A stretch of 64,000 bases of DNA from Lichtheimia corymbifera B2541 (lineage: Eukaryota > Mucoromycota > Mucoromycetes > Mucorales > Lichtheimiaceae), in the NCBI GenBank assembly GCA_000697475.1, contig JNEU01000987.1, positions 1 through 64,000 of the forward strand, in the 5' to 3' direction. This document shows positions 11,231 to 24,577 of this stretch, piece after piece. The position numbers and the translations under genes are program-made. How positions within the stretch are numbered: position 1 is the first letter of the stretch; each line of letters begins with the position of its first letter. Under the pieces are notes generated by a model. The model saw nothing but the letters and a program-made list of their open reading frames with translations, was not told the origin of the DNA and searched no databases.

Positions 11231-12240
11231 AAACAAAGTTTATTTGAAGCATGTGGGCTGCGTACATGGATTTTTAATGCTACTTGCAAAAATCAAATTC
11301 CAATCGAGCATATCTTTGCTGCATAAGCATGACAACCTACAGCAATCAAAGTGGCATTGGGATCAAAGGAGATATGCGTGAGCACATGAAGCAAGGCGTA
11401 GTAATAAATTCAGACATAATTTCGGAAGACAGAGGTCTTCCTTCCGAGTCTTTATAGCACGCATTTGCTGAGAAGCAACCCCACCGCTTTGCTTGGTGTC
11501 CCCTTGTGAACCGCTTCCCCCATACTGAACAAAAGGCGTACAGCCCGATCGTTATTATCAATAGCCGACTTTATTCACAACATTCTTGTCGAGTTACGAT
11601 TTGAAACTATCACTAAATGTATTCACGGTCGACGAGTGGCAACCCAAAAGCTGCAGAATGCATTCGAAATGGGAACCAAGAAACCTCTCAATGGGCACGC
11701 TTTTCGGCCGGGTGACAATCGCTGCTCGACTTGCTGACGGTACGATATACTTATGGCTGCAGCATGCGTATTTTGCCTGACACGTTATTAGCGACTTCAA
11801 TAGTTGGTTCCTAGGCGACATCAAACACCGATCCATATACACTATCACTGTTCAAGGATGTCGAATACAATGCTGCTCTATGATGGATGATGCATGATGA
11901 TGTGTTGTTACATACACAAGAGGCAAGGGAAACATGATCACAGCAACGCAGGTGGCGGTATCCCATGGCAACTGGTTTTTTCTCGGATCAGGCTGAGATG
12001 ACTTTATCCGCCTACAGTACACTTTCAATATCTTGAACGCCCACGCATTCTCTTAGCGTCTACTATAGATGACAATGGTAATAAAGAGCGATGCAGGAGT
12101 TTGGTAGTCGGGTCTTCCATGGAAATTCTCGGCAAGGAGCGGTTTGACTAAAGAGGGAAGGTCGATCGATACCTCTCAATCCTACCATTGAGCTTCCCCC
12201 TTTCCTATAGATACATAGGTATGCAGTATACCGTTTACGA
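11231..12240. other. intergenic between array copies 2 and 3
   Basis: About 1 kb between tandem units. No convincing coding sequence; overlapping short frames on both strands lack secretory or domain features. Confidence 0.4.
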
Positions 12241-12880
12241 TGCTACCACCCTCGAATAAATGCAATCATTTTCTCGTCATAACAATCCTTTTACTACAAT
12301 TTAAGGGGTTCTATGCAATGCTGATCCATAAATACAAACACTGCCTCTCTTTCTTTGGGACTGTAGGAGCGGGATAAATATCTGACTATTGAATCGTGCG
12401 TGATGACGATAATTTTTACACTTCTTGAACCTTGGGTTTTAGAATAGTGAGAATGCACCTTGAATATAACAGTACTGCTGATCGGTGTTATCGCGTATAC
12501 ACTACAGTAATCAATTTGAATGAACGTTTCTGAAGGGATTAAAGTGAAAAATGCCTGCAATACAGCACCTGTCGATTTGTTGATTTCTCTATAATCTTTA
12601 ACACAGATTGAGTATGATTTACGTGAAAAGAGCCACTTTGACAACGTATAATGTGAAAAGATAGATATATGAAATGCTACCCATTTCTGCCTGATTACAG
12701 GCGTATGGAATACGACACATCTTAGAACACCCCCTGGTGCTGCATGCTTCCATCCTTTCTTTTACGCCGATTTTGATGTGAAAAGTACATGAACCGGTTA
12801 CAGTATATAAATACAGGCGAATGATCAGTGAGCATGCCTATAGCTCTTTCCATTACTACTACCATCATACATTAACTGCC

Positions 12881-13406
12881 ATGAAATTTACCGGTCTTTT
12901 TGGGGTGCTCTTGGTCATTGCTGCCCCCTGTATTTGCTGCAGAATCACCACCAGGCACATGTGCTGGGAACATGCCCACGTCTACAGTAGAAAAGTGCGA
13001 TGATGAACCTTGCACCTTTACTTTCGAACAAGGCACTGCTGGAGAGTGGGTTAGTCCCTTCGGTAAATATAAAATGGGGTTTTCTTCTAAACGTTTATAG
13101 TCACTTAAAATTATCCATAGAGGCATACCGCCCATGTACCCCACCTGGTGCGGAAGTTGACTGCGAAAAGTTCAAAGGACTGAATGAATGCCTTGCCCAT
13201 CAATGTACATTTTATAGTATGCCTGTTCCGGGTTTTGGGGTGGAAGGTGAGTGGTAAAACTACTGTATCCGAATCATATAAAGCAGTCTAATAACGAACA
13301 TTTCTCGAATGCTCAAATAGCACATTGCACAAATGATATTTCTGGTTTCAAGGGCCTGGAGATGAAAATTATGCCATCAAAAGCTATTCCCGCTCCCAGA
13401 CGTTAA
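12881..13406 (+). pseudogene. 8-cysteine secreted protein, copy 3, frameshift in the signal peptide
   Basis: Exons 12881..13062, 13121..13246 and 13321..13406 match copy 1 (EKCDDEPCTFTFEQG, VDCEKFKGLNECLAHQC, HC in exon 3). The ATG and the start of the signal peptide are intact (MKFTGLFGVLLVIAAP). A run of five C at 12924-12928, where copy 1 has four, shifts the frame in the middle of the signal peptide. Reading resumes perfectly in the new frame to the stop. Splice sites and TATA box are preserved. Either a one-base insertion has made this a recent pseudogene or the homopolymer length is an assembly error. Confidence 0.7.
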
Positions 13407-13799
13407 CTCAACCACATTACTTGTGTATGTAACTTAAGTCATACTTGTCCAATGAAATAAACGTTGTGGTGGATAATCTAACATTTCATCTACTATGGTA
13501 TATCAACGATATAAGGAGTTATGGGTTACCAACAAGGCTGATGATTTGGCTGCTAGTGGGCAGGAGTACCTATGTACATACGGCATCAGCTTATTGCGGT
13601 GTCAAAAGTCGATTTTCCGTTATACGTTTATTATCTCAGATAACAGTGACATCCGTTCTTCAAACTGCAGACATATAATTCACCATGAAGGAAGGCTAAT
13701 CGAATATCACAAATCTCCAGTTGGGGATATATAAAACGTTCTTTGTGTCCTGTGACCAATACCGTTTATTGACCTTTTGAAAGTGTGTGTATGAATACA

Positions 13800-13925
13800 A
13801 GTACTCAAGTGCGTCATTTGCTCCACTGGTAAAATGGAGTGTCAAGCAGTTGCCAGAAAATCAATGATTGTGAACTTGATATCATATGCATAGCCCCCCC
13901 AGAATGCACCTATTGATTTAACCCA
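13800..13925 (+). pseudogene. possible relic of exon 2 of the 8-cysteine family
   Basis: Downstream of copy 3 a short frame reads C-QKIND-C-ELDII-C, resembling the family's VDCQKFRRRRECLAHQC block, with frame breaks on both sides. It may be the remnant of a fourth tandem copy. A weaker look-alike (CQKNIKDCLAER) lies near 17455. Confidence 0.3.
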
Positions 13926-14133
13926 TCATAGCAGGATTGAATAACCTGGATCATATTATGCATGCTGTTTAATGATATATTGGTAGTACATGGATGATAT
14001 TGGTAATGGGTATATATTGTTGGATATGTGTATATGTACAGAATGATGATGAGGGTCTATCTTTGATCAACGGTGCCTACACAAGCAATCCATAAGCCGT
14101 GTCAGCTTTGAATTATGCCATCCACGCCTATTA

Positions 14134-15786
14134 TCACTTACAGGTCACGTTGGGTAGTTTCTCCTTTAACACTGACACCACAGAAGGATCCAATACGTTG
14201 AGGTGTAATTCGATCCGTGAGAGGTTGGGAAGCGAGAATGTTGTTTCAAGAAGAGCATAGTACACCGAGCTACCACCCAACTCCACATATTCCAAGAAAG
14301 GAGTGCGCTGTAACATCCATCGACCCAGCCGTAACGTATCATTCTCGTTTTCACCGAGGAAAAGTCGCAATTCTTTCATCCGCTCGAACACGATGTCCTC
14401 CTTCTCAACAATGTCAAGTAATAGGCTTGATCCATTAAAAGTAGCATCGATGTATAGAGATTCCAAAGAAGTTGAATGCTGCAACAAGGTTTGCATGATA
14501 TCATCACGAGAATAATCGCCGCTGTTGTCCGCAATGCTCAGTGCTCGTATTCCTGCATTATCGTGCGGTGCAGTAGATGGTATATTATAGTCGTTGTGGT
14601 GGGCTGGATAGGTGAAAACATCGTCTCCTACATAGACAAGCGATTGTAGCTGTGGACAAAGATGAGATACGCTTGTCAAAGGACTGGATGATTGACATGG
14701 ATGTGCTGTTAAGGAGATCAAAGATGGAAAGCGTGCCAGGAGAGTATCCATTTCATGTGCTGTGATGGGTGTCAAGGTGTCGTAGATGTGTAATGTCGTC
14801 ATTTTTGGGTATGTTGTTGTTGGTGTGGCGATGGTTGTGATGGCGACATCCAGGCACTCGGCATCCAAAAACGACAAATTTGGGCACGTGGACAAGATCT
14901 CATACAACGACAATGGTGTTTGTGGTCGAGCACCTTGTTCAAAGTGTAAAGTAAGGTGACTGAGCGTATCGCCGACTGTCTTTAATCTTTCAATCAATAT
15001 GCTGGATGGCAGTGCAAGTGTTTCTAGAATCATGATGAGATCGACCATAATAACAAGCAGCTTTTCAACCCAATCCATCCTGTTACCTTCGATCTGTAGT
15101 GAGGTGATTGATTCTTCTTGCTGATGCTGAACAAGTCTCGTGTTTGAAGATGTGCATAGCAACACCCTTTCTTGCCAAACTCTGCTGACTTGCTGCAGCA
15201 ACAATGAGGACGATGATGATGATCCATGATCCAATATCCTCGGTACAATGTTCTTTGCCACCACATCCAATGGCAATTGACTGATGAAATCGATGCGTTT
15301 GTTGTCCAAGCACTTGGCTTCGTGTCTCGCCTTTTCTAGCAAGATGTATCCTAGATCGTCCCAAGGCACTGACCGTAGCCCCTCGTCGTACATGTCAATA
15401 GCAGCTTTTTGGTGTCCTTGCAGTTCAAATATGTATCCACCACACAAGTAGCCAAGAGGTGAAGAAGGGTCAATAGCTCGCATAGCATTTGCATCTCTTT
15501 CGGCCAAGCTGAATTGTGCACATGCTGCAAATGCTGTAGCTCGATCGTATAGTAACTGGACGAACGTTTTGCTGCATTGTTTCAGATCCCAAGTGATTGT
15601 TGCTATAAGGTCCATGCAGTCGCCGTGCTCAATTGTAATGTCGGGATAGTCGTATAGATCAATAAAGTTGAGCATGTTGTAAGTGGTCTTTTCAGTGGGT
15701 GGAGGAGGGGAGAGAGAGAAAAAGTAGTAACGTGATCCTGTGCGGCCCGACAGTGGATATGCATGATTTGCTTCACGTGATTGCAT
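14134..15786 (-). CDS. TPR/F-box/leucine-rich-repeat protein, copy 2
   Basis: 550 residues in one exon. A better start than the first Met may be MLNFIDLYDYPDITIEHGD (about 38 residues in), which aligns with the N-termini of the related genes. TPR-like helices occupy roughly residues 60-150 (LAERDANAMRAIDPSSPLGY, then YIFELQGHQKAAIDMYDEGL). The F-box core follows (RIDFISQLPLDVVAKNIVPR), then irregular LRRs (CPNLSFLD, FPSLISL, LPNLSRIEL). It probably acts as an SCF ubiquitin-ligase adaptor through Skp1; substrate unknown. It lacks the intron found in the copies at 3.9 and 57.6 kb, and it is shorter at the C-terminus than either. Confidence 0.85.
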   Translation of the reverse strand: MQSREANHAYPLSGRTGSRYYFFSLSPPPPTEKTTYNMLNFIDLYDYPDITIEHGDCMDLIATITWDLKQCSKTFVQLLYDRATAFAACAQFSLAERDANAMRAIDPSSPLGYLCGGYIFELQGHQKAAIDMYDEGLRSVPWDDLGYILLEKARHEAKCLDNKRIDFISQLPLDVVAKNIVPRILDHGSSSSSSLLLQQVSRVWQERVLLCTSSNTRLVQHQQEESITSLQIEGNRMDWVEKLLVIMVDLIMILETLALPSSILIERLKTVGDTLSHLTLHFEQGARPQTPLSLYEILSTCPNLSFLDAECLDVAITTIATPTTTYPKMTTLHIYDTLTPITAHEMDTLLARFPSLISLTAHPCQSSSPLTSVSHLCPQLQSLVYVGDDVFTYPAHHNDYNIPSTAPHDNAGIRALSIADNSGDYSRDDIMQTLLQHSTSLESLYIDATFNGSSLLLDIVEKEDIVFERMKELRLFLGENENDTLRLGRWMLQRTPFLEYVELGGSSVYYALLETTFSLPNLSRIELHLNVLDPSVVSVLKEKLPNVTCK

Positions 15787-16292
15787 AAGCTTGATGTCTT
15801 ACATACTATGTACATCGACATTGGATCGATCCAGTATTACACCCTGGGTCTATGATATATTGCTTTGACAACACAAAATGGAGTATATCACAAAAGATAC
15901 CATTTTATGTACACAATCACTCCAAGACTCTTTGTGAAGGTGGCTCATATCCATTCCCAACTAGTATTTTATAAGTTCTTTGTGATCACAACATCGGTCA
16001 AATGCTTTCAAATATTAAGGGTATAAATCTACGCTATGGAGGAATCTTGATGCTGAAGCTCCCGGCTGATGATGATGCAGCCCTATGGTATCGTCGATAG
16101 GTAAGATCAGAGCAACATGTTGTACCGTGTCGGCAAAATCCCATAGTTGACGGCCTTGCAAGAAAATAGACATAGGCCATCCAAACAGCCACCTTCAAGC
16201 CTTTTCCACTCGCGTTGTAAATCTATTTCCATATCATCCAATCATTAATGAGCATGTTCGACACACTCATTGTCCTTGCTATTACCCGTGAT

Positions 16293-16809
16293 TTAAGAAT
16301 CCTTGTAGCATGATAGGGTCAAGCGGCTCTGGACATCCCCTTTTTTGGTCATGGCATGACATGCTTGTCGACAACGAGTAGTAGAATAGTGCTGCTGCTG
16401 CTGCTGCTGCTGTGCCTCCAGAAACGTCATATTGCCTGTTATGTAGCGTGTCAAAAAGCCGAAGCATGAAACACGTTCCGGTGGGTGTGCGTTTTGCAGT
16501 ATGGTGAGAGCGAAGAGAGGGTCGACATGTCGAGCTAATGCAGCTTTCCAATTGGAAAGAAAGATGCCACAATCAGCTTGTTGAGAGAGAGAGAGAGAGA
16601 GAGTGTGTGTGTGTGTGTGTAAATATATCGACGTGAAAGAAAGAACGATAAAAACGATAAAAACTGGCGCAGTCCACCTTGAATTGTATCTTCAACACCG
16701 CACGTGTTACCATGCACATGCATTTTCATATTGATGTTTTCGGGTCGATGGTTGAGAAAGGGGCATGATCAAGACACCATTCCACCTCCTCATCGTTAAT
16801 ATCAGTCAT
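16293..16809 (-). CDS. hypothetical small protein, uncertain two-exon model
   Basis: A minus-strand frame ending at 16293 reads plausibly from about 16570 (DCGIFLSNWKAALARHV, then a seven-residue Gln run encoded by (CAG)n, then a Cys-containing C-terminus). Upstream, a short frame starts at an ATG at 16809 (MTDINDEEVEWCLDHAPF). The (GA)n(GT)n tract at 16582-16620 would serve as the pyrimidine-rich part of an intron ending in ACAAG. I could not find a donor that joins the two pieces with certainty. No family recognised. Confidence 0.3.
16582..16620. repeat. compound microsatellite (GA)n(GT)n
   Basis: About nine GA units followed directly by about ten GT units. Nearby 16390-16412 holds a (GCT)n tract that encodes a Gln run on the minus strand. 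Confidence 0.9.
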
Positions 16810-16869
16810 TATGGCAGCGGCAACAACTAAGGAGCACCCAGAAGTTGAGATCGTGTTTTTATACTAGCG

Positions 16870-18870
<2,001 letters not shown>

Positions 18871-19642
18871 ACGGATCTATATTTTTTTTACGCAATATAC
18901 ATATATATATACACACATACACATTTTATTTACCAATGCGAGTCGACTCATTTATCCACACACGCATCAAGGAATGAGAAAGAGGGATATACGGATGATG
19001 ATGATGGAAGACGTTGCTTCTTTGGATGGGTGGTGAATGTGCTCTCATTGATGTCATCCATTGGATTTAGGTTTGGGTGCTCAACGTCGTCGATCTGAGG
19101 AGGTTAAACGCATCCGTTTCACTATGAGTGACCAGTGCGATTAAAGAGAGATGCTAGATCAAAATTGACTCAACTTATCAACATCCCCCCTCATCCCTTT
19201 TAACTGCATGTGTCTATGTAAACGCCACTGATCGAAGACATTTTGACGTGCATGGTTCTGCAAAATAACCTGTTGATCGACCATCCCTAACCTTACGTCG
19301 TCATGTACTTGATGCTTGCATAATAGCCTGTGGCGTGTTACATCACATTGGTGCTATTGCCAAACGAAAACGATACATGACGATTCTTATACAATGACTC
19401 CAATACATGGGCGGCTACGATGCCGAATGGCATGCTTTTTATTGTAAAGGCATAACAGGTGCGACGGATTAATTGGCAAAGCGACAAGGATTAGGAGCGT
19501 TTTGTTTGTCTGCTGCAGGTACTGTAATCGGCCGGGTGGTGTAGCTAACGCACCTAGCAGATGGCAGAACCATTATAAAATCATCATCATCTTATACTTG
19601 TGTATATCACTCCCATCCATTACTGTCTTTTTAACTTTTTAA
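18871..19642. other. intergenic
   Basis: No coding sequence seen. The last 60 bp before 19643 has an ATTATAAAATC element at 19572 that could be the TATA box of the downstream secreted-protein gene. Confidence 0.4.
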
Positions 19643-20029
19643 ATGCACCTCCTTAAATCCTCTATTGTTGCATTCGTGCTCTTTATGGCTTGCTCTCAAG
19701 CTGATCCGGTGCCTCCTGGTGCACAAGATTCTCAAGGAGGAGCTACTACTACTACTGGTGGACAAGGCAATTCCAGGCCACCGAACCCTGAGCTAGAAGA
19801 GTGTGAGAAGGATTGCGAAAAGACATGGGCATCTATAGGCAAGCAACGCGAATGCAAAGACGAGTGTCTCTGGACCTACGCAAAATCTCCTCAAGGAGCT
19901 GATGATCCTGCACAAGGTCAGCCAAACCCCACACGACAAGAGTGTGAGGAAGACTGTATGAAGAAATGGGGAAGTGCAAGCAAGCAAAACGAATGCAAGG
20001 ATGAATGTCTCTGGACTTATGGACGCTAG
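19643..20029 (+). CDS. small secreted protein with two tandem CX3C modules
   Basis: 128 residues, single exon. Signal peptide MHLLKSSIVAFVLFMACSQA, then a Pro/Gly/Thr-rich spacer. Two copies of a module follow: C-x3-C, 12 residues, C-x3-C, ending ECKDECLWTY (CEKDC...CKDEC and CEEDC...CKDEC). The two modules are separated by a Pro/Gln-rich linker and are about 70 percent identical, so they arose by internal duplication. It is the only two-module member of the CX3C family in this window; the others have one. Likely secreted; helical-hairpin fold inferred from spacing; function unknown. Confidence 0.75.
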   Translation: MHLLKSSIVAFVLFMACSQADPVPPGAQDSQGGATTTTGGQGNSRPPNPELEECEKDCEKTWASIGKQRECKDECLWTYAKSPQGADDPAQGQPNPTRQECEEDCMKKWGSASKQNECKDECLWTYGR

Positions 20030-20944
20030 AGAGGCTAGGCTAGTAGTTGTTTTGGTTATATAAAGATTGCATTTTTCTTTTCCATTACCATTAGACGTCA
20101 GTAACGTGTGTGTGGGGAGTGGCGTACATAATCTCGGAAGGTGGGGGTGGGGAAAGAGATGATTTCATGCATGCAAAAGTCAAATAGGCGATAGCAGACG
20201 AACCACATCTCGCTGATCCTCCTCTTGATGTTGTGGCTGCTGACAGTAACGCCTTTCCTTTCGCTGTATTTTGGCGTATCGCATGGTTGTCCTTGATGAC
20301 ATTCATAATCGCTCGTAGAAACGTGAACCAGCCCAAGTCACCCCAATCCATTGATCAATTTTGTTGCCTCGCATGTCTCAAAATAAAGGAAGGAGGTAGT
20401 TGTATCATAACATGCACCTGCTGTAAATCTCTTTAGCAATTTGATTCCACTTTTATCATCTCCAACCGTTTAATAAAGTCTCTTAGTTAATCGTAGGGTA
20501 GTGTATATATAAATGATACATGAAAGGATCACGTGCTATCGCAGGGGAGACATTTCATGGCATTGATATGCAGGACAATTTTGGCAAACAGCGGAAGATG
20601 TATTCTTTCTCTCCTCCTTTTCTTCTCAGCGTCGTCAGTAATGCGAATGCGACCCACATGCGCACGATCAAGAGCCTCCATTGGACATGACTTGTGATGA
20701 AGAGGACAGCAATGCGTGACAGCAGTCAACAAGACTACCTATTTGTGATACCCAGCACTTGTCAGTTGGATTACAACCGAAAGGGAAAAACACGTGGAGA
20801 GTGGCCGTATATTACTGGTATCACCCTATCAGAGAGACTCAGCAGTCTTTCTTTCTTTCTCTCTTTCCGTCAACAGAGCTCAGTCAACGCGCCCGCGCTT
20901 TTTTCCTTTTCCCTCCTTTTTTCTTACCCCTCTACACAACGACG
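20030..20944. other. intergenic
   Basis: No gene I can support. A short plus-strand frame at 20233-20436 ends in a Cys-rich stretch but has no signal peptide and no clear start. Confidence 0.4.
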
Positions 20945-23900
20945 ATGGAACTACTTTCCAAGCCGCTCCAAGCAGCTGCTGATTTGGATACGGCACGATG
21001 TAAAGGACAATGGCAATCCATCCCTGTATTGGCAGATCGTTACAAGAAATATCATCCGGATGAATCAGGTACATTGTTTATATTTGTATGTGTGTGTATG
21101 TGCACGGACAATCACCTCTGACTCTCTCTTCAAGTCCTCGAAGCAACAGCTCGTCTCGAAGCCGAATTCTCCATTTTACTTTCAAAGAAACGCAAACTAC
21201 CCATCAACAACAACAACGCTCTTCCTGCTGTTACGAATCGATCCACAACACATCTTGTTCCGCCGACATCATCATCATCTCATGATACCGCCGACATGTA
21301 TGAAAATGATACACCCAATCATATCACCTTGCCAGATCCTTTGGATGTTGCCATGACCGACCCCGTTTTGCAAAAGCTCTTGATGATCATTCAACAACAT
21401 CAAGGTGGTGGCCCGGGCCAAGAGCCAGAAACCAATGATCAGTGGCAGGCACAGGTAGGTGACACAAGGACAAATTATAGAATGGGCATACCAAAATTAG
21501 AAAATTCATTTCGATGGTTACAACTGCAGTTTGCCAAAATCATTTTAGCACGGATTTACTTTGAGACAGCACGCTATGATCAAGCTCTTGAAGCACTGGA
21601 ACGATTGGCTTTACCCATGCAACAAGTCCATTCGGGTTATGGCATGGTCCTCTTGATCCAAGCCAGAGTCATCAAAGGTAACAGGGAGGGAAAAGGAGAT
21701 TGATAGTGAGACAGGATGGTAACACAAGGATATGATGGTTAGGTGGATGTTATGAAATGCAGGGTCAAATTGCATCAGCAGTCGAAGCTTATGAAGCCGC
21801 TTGGAGTGTGTATGAACAACATACAGCAGAAAAAGGAGAAGTGCTATGGTCTTGGATTGAAGAATGTTTATATCGGGCGATCCTTTTACATATACGACAA
21901 GAGTAAGTTGAACACACCATGAAAAGGGGAAGGGATAACTGATACGTTTTATATCTATCTAGTGGAGCACCACGAAGCGTGTTGCGTTTGATGCGCGGCT
22001 ACATGCACTTGAGTACATCGCATTGGTCTTCATTTTGGCGCATGCATAAACGGTGGATCGTGTTTCGACATTATGCTCGTTTCTTGATCAAGGCTTGCAA
22101 CGAGGGGACTTATTTTCCTATGGCTATCCAAGGCGATTTACAACCTCCCAACAAGGTCTCGGCTATCAACGACACCAATCAAGCCTCTGCCTACGAGGAA
22201 CTCTTATGCTTGACAGCACTTTATCGCAACCTCTTGAGTTCATTGTCCTCTCATTCCGATCCATCCAACCATGTACGCTACGTGCTTGAACTGGCAGAAT
22301 TAATGACGGATGCTCATGATGCTATTGGATGGGGCGAAATTAGCAACATCCGCCGTGTGTTGCAATTTTTACAAGCGGCCAAGGAACGCACCTTTAACAG
22401 CATTTGCATTGCACGCTACATTTTCTTTTGCTTGATGCGATTGGGCAACTTTGTGGAAGCCGCTTATGCGTTACGCAGCTATATGGAATTGGTCGGCATG
22501 CCAGAAATTGATCAACCCGTTGTGGAAGATGTCAAGGTACACAGCATCCAACAACGACTACGCACCGTGCATGATACCAAGGAAACCGAGATCGATGTCA
22601 TTCATGTCTTGCTTGCTGGTGTGGAATTGTATGGCAGAGAACGGCACAATGGCCATGTAGCAGCCCATGTGGCGGACGTGGCGGTTGAACTTGTCAAGGA
22701 TTTGAATGAGGCACGGAACGAGAAAAACAACAAACAATGGGATGCTTTGGTAGCACAATGCTATCGTATGCGTGGATCTGCTTATGGTCTTTATGCCATC
22801 CAATGTAAGTCAGACATGGGAGTATATATTCGTTGATTGACATGTATATTCTTTTTTCAAGGTGAAACACCTGAGGTGCGTGCCAGTTGTCATCATGAGG
22901 CCATTGACTCCTTGACCAAAGCTGCAGAATTGGATCCAGCATCATGGCAGACCCACTATGAACTTGCAACACAGCAAGCCCAAATCAAGGATGTGGCGGC
23001 TGCATTGAATTCCATAGGCCGCTCTTTGCATTTGGAGCCTTCTCACTTGCCATCATGGCACCTTCTTTCGCTTTTATATTCCTGCCGCCAATTCAATGAT
23101 ACATCACCACGTGCACTCGAGACCATTCAGACCGCCCTTTCACGATTTGCTCCTGATACCAATGACATTCCAACCAATTTGAAATACGGATTACCAGTAT
23201 TATCATGGAGTGAGCGAGAGAATTACAGTCGACGATACTATGAGCAAGCTGAGGCGTATTTGCATATTCGGATGGCACAAGTGGCATTGCTTGAGAAAAT
23301 GGAAGGACCTGATGCAGTGCTAAAGTCGTACAATGAATTGTTTGCCATTTACACAAAATTGGCTCAAAGTCTTGGCATGAATCACCAGGGAGAAGTTGTT
23401 CCAAGTATACGTCGTGCCAGTGAATCATCATCTACTACACCTTCACCTTCTCGATCTTCCTCCAAATTATTGGATCCATCCCAAGTACCACCACCACCAC
23501 CGATTCCTGAAGATATGAGTGGTGATAGTACTCTCAAGAAACGACCTCGTAAAAAGAGCATGGTGTTTTTGGATATCAGACGACTTTCTCATTCATCATC
23601 ATCACATGAATCACCCTCAGCAGCACAATCACCGCCTCCACCACCTTCTTCTTCCTCTACACAAACAACAACAGCAGCACGTTCACGGAGTTCATCCATC
23701 CAAGACAATGACAAAAAGAATGACTCATTTATAGCCCCCTTTTCGCATACGCCATTATTCTCACCACCTTGTCACACCGTCACGCATTCATCCACCCAAA
23801 CCACCTTTATTCGCACCATGCGTGAACGATGGCAAAAGTTGCTGGTTCAATTATGGCTGATGACGGCATCCACGTTTATTCGAGCGGGTCGTCTGGATGA

Positions 23901-24380
23901 AGCGGGTAAGGCTGTTTCGGAAGCTGAACAGCTTGGATTGGTCGATTCGGATGTATGGCAACATATCGGTCGTATTGCCAGCCAACGTCATACCACGGAT
24001 CCGGAAACCGCTTTGGAGGCCTATCATAAAGCATTGACGTTGGATCCAGAACACTTGGGCACGCATATTGATCTCGCCTCCTTGTATATGACACTGGATG
24101 AATGGGAAGTGGCTCAAGGCTTATTGGAAAGAGCTACCAAAGCTCGTGGATGGGATTGTGCTGAAGCATGGTAAGTTTTATATATTTATTCTCAGAGTTA
24201 TGGATACTCATTGTGCGTCTTTATAGGCTTTTGCTAGGTCAAGTCTACAAGCATCAAGGATCCTTCAAAGAAGCCAAAGAAAGTTTATTGTATGCCATAG
24301 ATATTAGTGATGCCACTCCCAACACGGCCACCTCTTCTTTTACATCTCTGTTTGATCAACTCCCTCGTTTTGTTGCATAA
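20945..24380 (+). CDS. TTC7/Ypp1-like TPR protein, PI4-kinase complex scaffold
   Basis: Model: join(20945..21068, 21135..21454, 21530..21677, 21743..21902, 21963..22804, 22862..24170, 24227..24380), 1018 residues. TTC7/Ypp1 proteins are alpha-solenoids that tether phosphatidylinositol 4-kinase III-alpha (Stt4) to the plasma membrane with Efr3. Evidence: an N-terminal LEAEF helix region, TPR-type repeats in the middle (ARIYFETARYDQALEALERL; GQIASAVEAYEAAW), and C-terminal TPRs with the classic A-L-x-L-D-P-x-x pattern (ALEAYHKALTLDPEHLGTHI; HQGSFKEAKESLLYAI). A low-complexity Ser/Pro linker lies at about residues 630-760 (PPPPPIPED, Ser-rich). Length and the split of TPR blocks by a disordered loop fit the family. 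The 75-nt intron at 21455-21529 is a multiple of three without stops, so retention would add 25 residues. Confidence 0.8.
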
Positions 24381-24577
24381 TCATTCCCTCCCTCCTCATC
24401 ATCAAAAAAGATGTGCATACCATTATATCAACCCACCCTATAATAAAGTAATTTTCAAAAAGATGAAAGCATGGATAATGCGCTTTATTCGACATGGAAT
24501 TCATACACGGCATTGGTGCAAGTACTGCAGTATCATAGCACGTAAAATGTATTGTAAAGATCAATCGAGTACACAAT

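Larger units (their letters stand above)
8465..13500 (+). repeat. three-fold tandem duplication carrying the 8-cysteine secreted gene
   Basis: Three diverged units, about 8465-9730, 10040-11230 and 12250-13510, share promoter-proximal and coding sequence. A marker about 0.5 kb upstream of each gene (TCCATAAATGC/ACAAACA...CTCTTTCTTTTGGG/A) recurs at 8549, 10047 and 12325. Each gene is preceded by a TATA box, and the tails share CTATGGTATCAACGAT-like sequence at 9692, 11214 and 13494. Units 1 and 3 are most alike, including the CCTTTTACTACAATTTAAGG stretch (8508 and 12288). Confidence 0.8.

Noticed and set aside
20233..20436. Short frame ending in a Cys-rich stretch
   Set aside because: No signal peptide, no clear start and no paralogue; the cysteines may be chance.
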